Assembly: GCF_003014695.1 (NCBI RefSeq)
Contig: NZ_PYAS01000001.1
Coordinates: 791,879-855,878 of the forward strand
Direction: 5' to 3'
Length of the DNA stretch: 64,000 nucleotides
Origin: Dyadobacter jiangsuensis
Lineage (GTDB): Bacteria; Bacteroidota; Bacteroidia; Cytophagales; Spirosomataceae
The notes beneath the pieces are model-generated. The model saw only the letters and a list, made by a program, of their open reading frames with translations. It made no database searches and had not been told where the DNA came from. Within the stretch, counting starts at the first letter, position 1; each line of letters starts with the position of its first letter. Positions 1 to 6,938 of the stretch are shown piece by piece. The position numbers and the translations under genes were made by a program.

Positions 1-2066
1 GTCGCTTCGGGCACATTGGAGGTCGTGCTGCCGAACTTCGTCATATTGATCGCATTCTGATAGGTTGCATTCACATTGAAAGAAAGCAGATCGGCGTAGT
101 CGTACCGGAGTTCGGCTTCGAAGCCTGTTACCCGCACATTCGATTTGTTCTCGTTTTTCAAAGCCTTCGAACGCTGGTCGGCAACGGGGTAAATGAAGTC
201 GGAGGCATTGCGGTAAAAGCCGGCTGCTTCGGCGAAGAAGCGGTGCTTGCCGGTGCGGAAACCATAGTAGGAGCCCAGGTTCACGTTATCGCTGCGCTCG
301 GGTTTGAGGTCCGGATTAGGCTGGACATTCAGGCCGTCGCCAAACACTTCTTCTACCTCCTGCAAGCGGAAGGTATGTTCCAAGGAGAGCTTCACGCCGA
401 GGTCGGGCAGGATTTTGTACCGCGATGCCGCGCCGTAACCGTAATTGGGGAAATTGTCGGTCAAAACCTGGTAGCCGTTGTCGACCCATTTCTTCCGTTC
501 GAGGCCCAGGCCATAATATTTGGCAAAAAAGGTATTGGTCCAGCGCTTGTCGAGCAGTTCCTGCTGGTAGGCAAGTCCCAGGATCTGCTTCGTCATGATC
601 CCCGGCATATCGTCGCCGGATACGAGCAATTCATTATAATTCTCGTTTTTGAGGCGATCTATCGTGTAGTTGAGGTTCAATGAATGCCGCTCGTTGAGTG
701 TGTAGCTCGCATTCGCACGTAGGAAGGCACGCGGGCGGATGATATGCGAGAGCGATTTGATACCGCCCATTTCGGTCGCGCCCTTGGTAGTCCAGGAGCC
801 GTCCCAGTAGTATTGGCGAAGTAGGGTATCGGCAGTCAGGTATTTGTCTGTTGAAAGCGAAGCAAACAGGTTTACGTCCAGGCCATTTACCAATAGGTTG
901 CTTTTCTTGTACCGCAACGTCCCGGTCGACGATTTTCCCTTTCGTTCCACATTGCCGTATACAATGGCCTGTTCAAAACCCGTTTGCTGGTCCTGGCGGC
1001 TCTCGGAGTAACCAAAACCTGCATACAGAACGTCGGCCCAGCTTTTATTGGTAATACCCACCTCTACCTGCCCCATACCCGAGCGGTAGTGGTCGTGGAA
1101 ACGTTTCACGTCGGTGGTTACGAAGTTGGCCCCGGTGAGGTCGGTGATCTGATTCCCGACACGCGTCCCGCCTTCCAGGATCTCGACGCCTTTCATCTTA
1201 TAATTGTTGTCGGAGTAATTGAAAAAGCCGCTCGCCTTGACGGTAATGCCCGTCGGCTTGTGCACATACTGAGCTGTCAGCGCCGAACGATGGGTGTTAA
1301 ACGAACCGTAGCTGTGGCTGAGGTCGAGGTAGTTGGTTTGTTTCTGGTTGGTGATCACATTCACCGCGCCGCCCATGGCGTCCGAGCCAAGCTGCACCGG
1401 CACCACGCCTTTATACACCTCGATACGTTCCGACAGGTTCACGGGAATATTGTTCAGCGACATCGCGCTGCCCATGACTTCCATCGGTACGCCGTCGATG
1501 AAATACTTCACCGCCTTGCCCGAAAGCCCGTTGATCGAAAAGTTGAAGTTCGATCCCAATCCCCCTTGCTCGCGGATGCGTACGCCGGCGCTGCGGTTGA
1601 GTACCTGGTTGAGGTCGGCTGTGGTGTTTTGAAACTGTTTCGTCTCGATCGCATTCACAGTAAAGGCCTGTTCCTTCACTGCCTGCGTTTCCGTTTTACC
1701 GTAAACGCTTACTTCATTGAGATTTTGCTGGTTTTCTTGGAGCTGGAAATGGAGGGAGGCTGTCTTTCCGGCTTGTATCGTTACCGTTTCCGACACGGCT
1801 TTGTAGCCCATCAATGTGGCTTGCACGGTGTAGGTGCCTGTTTTCGCGGCTGGTAGGGCAAAAAAGCCATTCGCATCCGTCGTAACGCCGTTCGGGGTTT
1901 TGAGGATGGAAACGGTTGCGCCGGGCAGCGCCTCGCCGGATGCTGTTTTGACATAGCCGGAAACCGAAAGTACCTTTTGGGCGAACCCTTGGAGCCCGTT
2001 AAAACTGATGGTAATCAGGAGGAATAAACGTGTAAATAAGCTGCGTGGCATGAGGTGTTGATTCAT
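1..2066 (-). CDS. TonB-dependent receptor with carboxypeptidase-like N-terminal domain (3' end outside window)
   Basis: Outer-membrane active transporter, incomplete because the C-terminal barrel strands lie beyond position 1; about 688 codons are present. Reading from 2066, a signal peptide ending near GLQGFAQ is followed by a CarboxypepD_reg-like domain (LSVSGYVKTASGEALPGATV), then a plug domain (ADLNQVLNRSAGVRIREQGG, then FIDGVPMEVMG) and repeated beta-barrel strands. I chose ATG 2066 because AGAGGTG lies just upstream; ATG 2051 is an in-frame alternative. It has no SusD partner in view, so it is probably a siderophore, cobalamin or other small-ligand receptor rather than a SusC. The substrate cannot be told. 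The neighbouring genes upstream (Panacea module) run on the same strand but look functionally unrelated. Confidence 0.9.
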   Translation of the reverse strand, partial: MNQHLMPRSLFTRLFLLITISFNGLQGFAQKVLSVSGYVKTASGEALPGATVSILKTPNGVTTDANGFFALPAAKTGTYTVQATLMGYKAVSETVTIQAGKTASLHFQLQENQQNLNEVSVYGKTETQAVKEQAFTVNAIETKQFQNTTADLNQVLNRSAGVRIREQGGLGSNFNFSINGLSGKAVKYFIDGVPMEVMGSAMSLNNIPVNLSERIEVYKGVVPVQLGSDAMGGAVNVITNQKQTNYLDLSHSYGSFNTHRSALTAQYVHKPTGITVKASGFFNYSDNNYKMKGVEILEGGTRVGNQITDLTGANFVTTDVKRFHDHYRSGMGQVEVGITNKSWADVLYAGFGYSESRQDQQTGFEQAIVYGNVERKGKSSTGTLRYKKSNLLVNGLDVNLFASLSTDKYLTADTLLRQYYWDGSWTTKGATEMGGIKSLSHIIRPRAFLRANASYTLNERHSLNLNYTIDRLKNENYNELLVSGDDMPGIMTKQILGLAYQQELLDKRWTNTFFAKYYGLGLERKKWVDNGYQVLTDNFPNYGYGAASRYKILPDLGVKLSLEHTFRLQEVEEVFGDGLNVQPNPDLKPERSDNVNLGSYYGFRTGKHRFFAEAAGFYRNASDFIYPVADQRSKALKNENKSNVRVTGFEAELRYDYADLLSFNVNATYQNAINMTKFGSTTSNVPEA

Positions 2067-2097
2067 ATATCACCTCTTAGTAGCCCCAAATCGAAAT

Positions 2098-2112
2098 ACC
2101 CGAAGGTCGGGT
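2098..2112 (-). terminator. Short hairpin between toxin-like gene and TonB receptor
   Basis: ACCCGA and TCGGGT pair around a 3-nt loop, in the gap between the stop at 2142 and the receptor start at 2066. The T-run lies upstream, not downstream, on the minus strand, so this is a weak terminator candidate at best. Confidence 0.3.
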
Positions 2113-2141
2113 TTGAAAAAAATCAGGAATTGGGAAATGCA

Positions 2142-2546
2142 TTAATCATAAAAGCCATATCGCTTCTTGATTTTGCCTTTGATGGTCATTGAACAGCTGA
2201 TCTGGCGCCTTATTGTTTCGAAATCTTGCCGATCGAGCTTGCCGATAACGACGGTCGGACGGTTTTGAATGATCGTGCATAGTTCTGATCGCTCGATGAT
2301 TTTGAGTTTCGAGCAATCGACAAACGATGTGTGATCAAGATAGTCGCGACCGTCGGCCGGAAATTCAATATGTTGGCATTGAAGGTCCAGATTGTAATTG
2401 ACCTTCATATTGAGTTCCGTATTAATGTATACCGAAGCTAACGTGAGGCTGTCGGCTGATTCACCGACGATAATGAAACGCTTGACTTTGGGCGGAGTCG
2501 TGTCTTTGACCATCATCCGAAGGACGGTCCCAATCAATGAAGCCAT
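2142..2546 (-). CDS. Putative Panacea-linked toxin, MazF/PemK-like
   Basis: A 134-residue soluble protein, second in a two-gene unit and 24 bp behind the Panacea-domain gene. N-terminal TPPKVKRFIIVG, a central DGRDYLDHTSFVDCSKL segment and C-terminal VVIGKLDRQDFETI follow the strand order of MazF/PemK-type RNases (RP.vvv, then yl..SyV, then G.L....l..i). The resemblance is a pattern judgement, and catalytic residues cannot be assigned with certainty. Panacea (DUF4065) antitoxins are known to pair with many unrelated toxins, and the antitoxin-first order fits. Alternative: a conserved Bacteroidota protein of unknown function. Confidence 0.5.
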   Translation of the reverse strand: MASLIGTVLRMMVKDTTPPKVKRFIIVGESADSLTLASVYINTELNMKVNYNLDLQCQHIEFPADGRDYLDHTSFVDCSKLKIIERSELCTIIQNRPTVVIGKLDRQDFETIRRQISCSMTIKGKIKKRYGFYD

Positions 2547-2570
2547 CAGAATGATTGCAGCTATTGGTAA

Positions 2571-3101
2571 TCATTCAAACTTCGCTGAATGGATCAGCAA
2601 CTGGTCTTCAATGTATTTGACCATGTGGTTGTCAGCCCCGCCGGCTTTGGCAATGGCAACCGGGCTTATTTCCTTGTCCCGACCTGTCTGGTTCCAGGCT
2701 TCGTCGTGTGATTTGTCCGTCAGATCGTTGAAACTGAGTTTTTTGTTTTCCTGCACAGATTCATCCATGCATTTCATTTCTGATTCGGAAAGGAAATCAA
2801 GATCCGGTGCGGTAATCCCTTGAATTGAGTAACGATCCACAGCCGAAAAGTACCGCGCGTAGGATGTTCCACCTTCTTTGACATTCTTATAAATATCATA
2901 GGCAATGGAGGGTACCGGCCCGTTTTTCATGGCGTGATAATGATCCTGTGAAATAGCAGCACCATATTTGACCAGGTGTTTCTGGTCGGCAAAGTAAAGG
3001 ATTTTGAAAAGCTTGTGAATATCGGAGTGCCCGCCGAGCTTTTGCAGAATGTAAAGTAGTAAATGGATAGTCCCCTCGATTTTTTCTTCAATTGCGTTCA
3101 T
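2571..3101 (-). CDS. Panacea (DUF4065/SocA-type) antitoxin
   Basis: A 176-residue cytoplasmic protein with the Panacea signature over roughly residues 10-100: HKLFKILYFADQKHLVKYG, then HYHAMKNGPVPSIAYDIYK. Panacea proteins neutralise varied toxins and some (SocA) act as proteolytic adaptors. The gene precedes the small toxin-like gene at 2142-2546 by 24 bp on the same strand, giving a compact operon with its own promoter-like sequence upstream. The C-terminal third (after about residue 110) is less typical and may hold the toxin-specific part. Assignment to the Panacea family is firm; the antitoxin role is inferred from context. Confidence 0.8.
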   Translation of the reverse strand: MNAIEEKIEGTIHLLLYILQKLGGHSDIHKLFKILYFADQKHLVKYGAAISQDHYHAMKNGPVPSIAYDIYKNVKEGGTSYARYFSAVDRYSIQGITAPDLDFLSESEMKCMDESVQENKKLSFNDLTDKSHDEAWNQTGRDKEISPVAIAKAGGADNHMVKYIEDQLLIHSAKFE

Positions 3102-3174
3102 AGCTCGAAAATAGGTGTTACCGGTTGATGGTTTCCTGAGTGCAGAAAGAATGAAGGAACATTTGAGTAGTCCC

Positions 3175-3206
3175 CAAAGGTACTACTTGTTTTGGAATTT
3201 TTACAA
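3175..3206 (-). promoter_or_regulatory. Bacteroidota-type promoter for the Panacea operon
   Basis: On the minus strand TTG (3206-3204) is followed after 21 bp by TACCTTTG (3182-3175). This matches the Bacteroidota sigma consensus (TTG, 19-23 bp, TAnnTTTG), about 73 bp upstream of the start at 3101. Confidence 0.5.
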
Positions 3207-3270
3207 TCCATCTGGATTTTTTCCAAAATTTCTTAACACTCCCATAACCCACTACCGGCGAACGCATCAG

Positions 3271-3278
3271 TAATTTTG
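3271..3278 (+). promoter_or_regulatory. -7 box (TAATTTTG) upstream of phospholipase C
   Basis: TAATTTTG is a full match to the TAnnTTTG -7 element, 47 bp before the chosen start at 3325. No clear -33 TTTG is seen at the usual distance. Confidence 0.35.
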
Positions 3279-3324
3279 CCGCTCCCATTACTTGTACCTT
3301 TTAGTAACCACCCAAACTAAACCC

Positions 3325-5853
3325 ATGGATTCAAGAAGAGATTTTATTAAAAAGGCGGCGATGCTGGCTGGCGGCGCGGGCGCGGCGAGTTTGTTCCCGG
3401 AGTCGGTGCAGCGGGCGATGGCGATCACGCCCGATCCGAATACGACTTACCTCGATGCGGAGCACGTGGTCATCCTGATGCAGGAAAACCGCTCGTTCGA
3501 TCATAGCTATGGCAAGTTGCAGGGCGTACGGGGCTTCAACGACCCACGGGCTATCGATCTGCCGAATAGGAATAAAGTGTGGCTCCAAACCGACCTGAAA
3601 GGCGACACTTACGCGCCATTCAGGCTCGATATTAAAAATACGAAAGCCACCTGGATGCACGACCTGCCGCATTCGCGCGAGTCGCAGGTGGATGCCTACA
3701 ATGGCGGTAAATCCGACAAATGGCTCACTTCCAAGCGGTCGGGCCACAAGGAATATGCCGAAATGCCGCTGACGCTCGGTTACTACGAGCGGGAGGATAT
3801 TCCGTTTTACTATGCCCTGGCCGACGCATTCACGATTTGTGACCAGAATTTCTGCTCGTCGATGACGCCCACGCATCCCAACCGTTATTACCTCTGGTCG
3901 GGTACGATCCGCGAAAAGCCGGAAATGGACTCGCTGGCAGTGGTACGGAACAGCTATTTTTCCATTAACAAACCAGTGAAATGGAAAACTTTCCCCGAGC
4001 GTATGCAGGAAGCCGGTATCAGCTGGAAGTTCTATCAGAATGAAGTAGGCGCGGTGGTACAGTTCCATCCCGGCGTCGGCTCGTGGCTGAGCAATTTTGG
4101 CTGCAACCCTTTGGAGCGTTATGCCCAGTATGGCGTGAAATATTCGAGAGATTTTATCCATTACGCGACTTTGGAAGTGGATAAAATCAAAAAGGACCTT
4201 CCGGCATTGAAAGAGAAACTGGATGCCGCGACGGGTGCTGAAAAGGACAAACTAACCAAATCATGGGAGCAGCGGCATGCCTTGCTGGAACGCCTCGAAA
4301 CTGATTTGGCCGAATTTAGTGAGGAGAATTTTAAGAAGCTGTCGGTGTTTCAGCAAGAGCTGCACCGTAATGCATTTGTGACCAACCGCAATGACCCGGA
4401 TTATCTGAAACTGTCGTCGATATCATACATTGACGGCGACGTGGGTAAGACTATCGAAATGCCGAAAAGCGACATTTTCTACCAGTTCCGCAAGGATGTG
4501 AACGAAGGTAAGCTGCCGACGGTTTCATACCTCGCCGCGCCTCAGAACTTCTCCGATCACCCGTCGGCGCCGTGGTATGGCGCGTGGTACATTTCCGAGA
4601 CGCTCGATATCCTGACGAAAAATCCGGAGGTGTGGAAGAAGACCATCTTCATCCTTTGCTATGACGAGAATGACGGCTATTATGACCACATTCCGCCATT
4701 TTCGATTCCTGATCCGACCAAGCCGAACTCCGGGAAGGTGTCCGCGGGCATCGATGTCAAGGCCGAGTATGTGCCGTTGGAACAGGACGAATCCCAGGTG
4801 CCGAAAGCCAATGCGCGTGGTGGGGCGATAGGCCTGGGCTTCCGCGTGCCGCTCGTGGTGGCGTCGCCGTGGTCGCGGGGCGGGAAGGTGTGTTCGCAGG
4901 TTTTCGATCATACTTCGATTATCCAGTTTCTGGAAGAATTTACGAACCATAAGTCCAGGAAGCAGGTTCGGGAAACGAATATTACCGAATGGCGCCGGAC
5001 GATATGCGGCAATATGAGCTCGGTTTTCCAGCCTTTCGATGCGTCGCCGTATAAAAAACCGAAGCCGGTGAATCGCGATGAAATCCTCACGACGATTCAC
5101 AAAGCGCAGTTCAAAGCGGTGCCGGCAAATTTCAAGGCTTTAAATGCGACGGAAATCGGGAAAATCAATGATAACCCGGTCGGATCGCCCTTTTTGCCGA
5201 AGCAGGAGCCGGGGACCAGGCCGTCGGTGGCGATTCCGTATGAGCTGTATGTAAACGGGGCGTTTTCTGCGGATAGGGCTGCATTTGAGATAACCATGCA
5301 TGCAGGAAATAAGGTTTTCGGTGCCAAATCGGCGGGCGCACCGTTTATCATTTACGCCATGAATGCCTATGAAGGTGAAGTGTTGCGGGTGTGGAACTAC
5401 GCCGTGAAGGCTGGCGATACGCTGACGGAAAGTTTCAAGCTGGCGGGTTTTGAAAACGGCCAATACCACTTGCGGGTCTACGGTCCTAATGGCTACTTCC
5501 GCGAGTTTGCAGGTAACGCGCAGGAATCGGAGATGGCATTGTCCTGTGGTTATGTTTTGAATAAAAATGGTAAACCGACTGGCGATCTGGAACTCGTGGC
5601 GGTGAACAACGGAAAGAAACCCCAGACGCTGAAAGTTACCGACAATGCCTATCAGCAAAAGGAAATAGAAGCAAACCTGCCCGCCGACGGAACGGTGAAA
5701 ATGCTTATCCCGGCTTCAAAGGCCCATCAGTGGTACGATTTCAACGTGCATACGGGCGCAAAGAGGGGCATTATGCGCTTTGCCGGCCGTGTAGAAACCG
5801 GTAAAGAGGGCATTAGTGACCCGTTCATGGCCGATGCTTCGCGTAAAATTTGA
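3325..5853 (+). CDS. plcC: Phosphocholine-specific phospholipase C, Tat-exported
   Basis: An 842-residue phosphoesterase that would hydrolyse phosphatidylcholine-type lipids to diacylglycerol and phosphocholine outside the cytoplasm. It starts with a twin-arginine signal (SRRDFIKKAAMLAGGAGAASLF), which is why I start at 3325 and not at the in-frame ATG 3292. The catalytic phosphoesterase domain fills about residues 35-560 with the diagnostic VVILMQENRSFDH near residue 48 and YDENDGYYDH near 460. Two C-terminal beta domains follow, typical of this family. Length agrees with bacterial phosphocholine-specific enzymes. An isomerase-like gene follows after 58 bp, so the two could be co-transcribed unless the hairpin at 5870-5913 terminates. 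Confidence 0.93.
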   Translation: MDSRRDFIKKAAMLAGGAGAASLFPESVQRAMAITPDPNTTYLDAEHVVILMQENRSFDHSYGKLQGVRGFNDPRAIDLPNRNKVWLQTDLKGDTYAPFRLDIKNTKATWMHDLPHSRESQVDAYNGGKSDKWLTSKRSGHKEYAEMPLTLGYYEREDIPFYYALADAFTICDQNFCSSMTPTHPNRYYLWSGTIREKPEMDSLAVVRNSYFSINKPVKWKTFPERMQEAGISWKFYQNEVGAVVQFHPGVGSWLSNFGCNPLERYAQYGVKYSRDFIHYATLEVDKIKKDLPALKEKLDAATGAEKDKLTKSWEQRHALLERLETDLAEFSEENFKKLSVFQQELHRNAFVTNRNDPDYLKLSSISYIDGDVGKTIEMPKSDIFYQFRKDVNEGKLPTVSYLAAPQNFSDHPSAPWYGAWYISETLDILTKNPEVWKKTIFILCYDENDGYYDHIPPFSIPDPTKPNSGKVSAGIDVKAEYVPLEQDESQVPKANARGGAIGLGFRVPLVVASPWSRGGKVCSQVFDHTSIIQFLEEFTNHKSRKQVRETNITEWRRTICGNMSSVFQPFDASPYKKPKPVNRDEILTTIHKAQFKAVPANFKALNATEIGKINDNPVGSPFLPKQEPGTRPSVAIPYELYVNGAFSADRAAFEITMHAGNKVFGAKSAGAPFIIYAMNAYEGEVLRVWNYAVKAGDTLTESFKLAGFENGQYHLRVYGPNGYFREFAGNAQESEMALSCGYVLNKNGKPTGDLELVAVNNGKKPQTLKVTDNAYQQKEIEANLPADGTVKMLIPASKAHQWYDFNVHTGAKRGIMRFAGRVETGKEGISDPFMADASRKI

Positions 5854-5869
5854 TTGAAAACATAAAGAA

Positions 5870-5913
5870 ATCGCCGGGTTGGGGCTTATCCTGTAAAACT
5901 CCAACCCGGCGAT
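5870..5913 (+). promoter_or_regulatory. 13-bp perfect stem reaching into the next start codon
   Basis: ATCGCCGGGTTGG (5870-5882) and CCAACCCGGCGAT (5901-5913) form a perfect 13-bp stem with an 18-nt loop. The right arm contains the first two bases of the ATG at 5912. There is no downstream T-run, so it is not a classical terminator. It could be a termination or mRNA-stability hairpin for the phospholipase gene, or a structure that occludes translation initiation of the next gene. Confidence 0.55.
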
Positions 5914-6817
5914 GCTTCGAAAACTGATCGCAACCTGCGCATTACTACTCGTGCTGCTGTCATTTCCGACGGTTTCAGCGCAAAAGAAGAAAGGCACTGA
6001 CAACATTTATGCCCGGCAGAACCTTATTGCCTGGTGTATTGTCCCATTCGATTCCAAGGAACGCACCCCCCAGCAGCGCGCCGAAATGCTGAACAAGCTG
6101 GGTTTTACCATGCTCGCCTACGACTGGCGCGAGAAGCACATTCCCGAATTCGATGCCGAGCTGGAAGCATTGAAAAAGCACCACATCAAATTGCAGGCAT
6201 TCTGGCTGTATTCGGGCCCGAACCCGGAAAACGATCAGAATCTGCCCATTATCCTCGATCTGCTGAAACGGCATAATGTGAAAACGGAGATCTGGTGTAT
6301 GATCGGCGGGATTAAAGACATGGACAAAATGACCCAGCAGCAAAAGGTGGAGGCTGTGGCCAAACCGGTAGCCTACATTGCGGATAAAGCCGCGGAAATC
6401 GGCTGTACGGTAGGCCTTTATAACCACGGCGGCTGGTACGGAATGCCGGAAAACCAGCTGGAAGTGATGAAATATCTCAAAAGACCCAACATTGGGATCG
6501 TCTATAACCTGCACCACGCCGAGGAGGACATTGAACGTTTCCCCAAGTTCTTCCCCAAAATACTGCCGCATTTAATGGCCGTGAACTTAATGGGACTTAA
6601 AAAAGGAAATCCCGTGAAGGTTGTGCCCGTAGGCGAGGGCGATGCGGAAGCGGAAATGATCCGCATCATTCGCGACAGCAGCTACCGCGGCCCGATCGGC
6701 ATTATCAACGAAGAAACCGCCCCGGATGCCGAGGTAGGGCTGACAATGAATGTCGATGGATTGAAGAAAATATTGAAGGCGCAGGGGGATGTTGGGGCGT
6801 TGAGGACTTATGAGTAG
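5912..6817 (+). CDS. Exported sugar phosphate isomerase/epimerase-like TIM barrel
   Basis: 301 residues with a signal peptide (MLRKLIATCALLLVLLSFPTVSA). The rest is an AP-endonuclease-2/xylose-isomerase-like barrel: GFTMLAYDWREKHIPEF, LQAFWLYSG, VGLYNHGGWYGMPE, VYNLHHAEED and GIINEETA are the strand ends that carry metal ligands and acidic residues in this family. Members in Bacteroidota act on carbohydrates, but substrate cannot be read from sequence. The start is fixed by the signal peptide. The start codon lies in a hairpin. The stop codon TAG (6815-6817) shares its last base with the first unit of a 10-bp repeat array. Confidence 0.8.
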   Translation: MLRKLIATCALLLVLLSFPTVSAQKKKGTDNIYARQNLIAWCIVPFDSKERTPQQRAEMLNKLGFTMLAYDWREKHIPEFDAELEALKKHHIKLQAFWLYSGPNPENDQNLPIILDLLKRHNVKTEIWCMIGGIKDMDKMTQQQKVEAVAKPVAYIADKAAEIGCTVGLYNHGGWYGMPENQLEVMKYLKRPNIGIVYNLHHAEEDIERFPKFFPKILPHLMAVNLMGLKKGNPVKVVPVGEGDAEAEMIRIIRDSSYRGPIGIINEETAPDAEVGLTMNVDGLKKILKAQGDVGALRTYE

Positions 6818-6936
6818 TCATGTGTGGTCATAAGCGGTCAAGGTTTGTCAGAAATAGTCAGAATAGCCCGTTTCAAATTTGACAATACCTGACTATCCAT
6901 GACGACACCTGACTAACCATGACCACACATGACCAT
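6817..6936. repeat. Decamer inverted array (locus A)
   Basis: Five GTCA tetramers at 6817, 6827, 6837, 6847 and 6857, then a core with TTTCAAA (6871-6877), then six TGAC tetramers at 6880, 6890, 6900, 6910, 6920 and 6930. The step is exactly 10 bp in both arms while the six intervening bases vary. The arms are reverse-complementary in the tetramer and partly beyond it (TGTGTGGTCA on the left has an exact reverse complement on the right). The locus lies between two convergent genes, so it could also act as a two-way terminator. Confidence 0.85.
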
Positions 6937-6938
6937 AT

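Noticed and set aside
984..1856. 290-residue plus-strand ORF at the left edge
   Set aside because: Antisense to the TonB receptor, which translates cleanly over the whole stretch.
6817..6936. Plain bidirectional terminator
   Set aside because: Its position between convergent genes fits, but no T-runs flank the arms, the pairing outside the tetramers is poor, and the same array occurs between divergent genes at 16324-16502.
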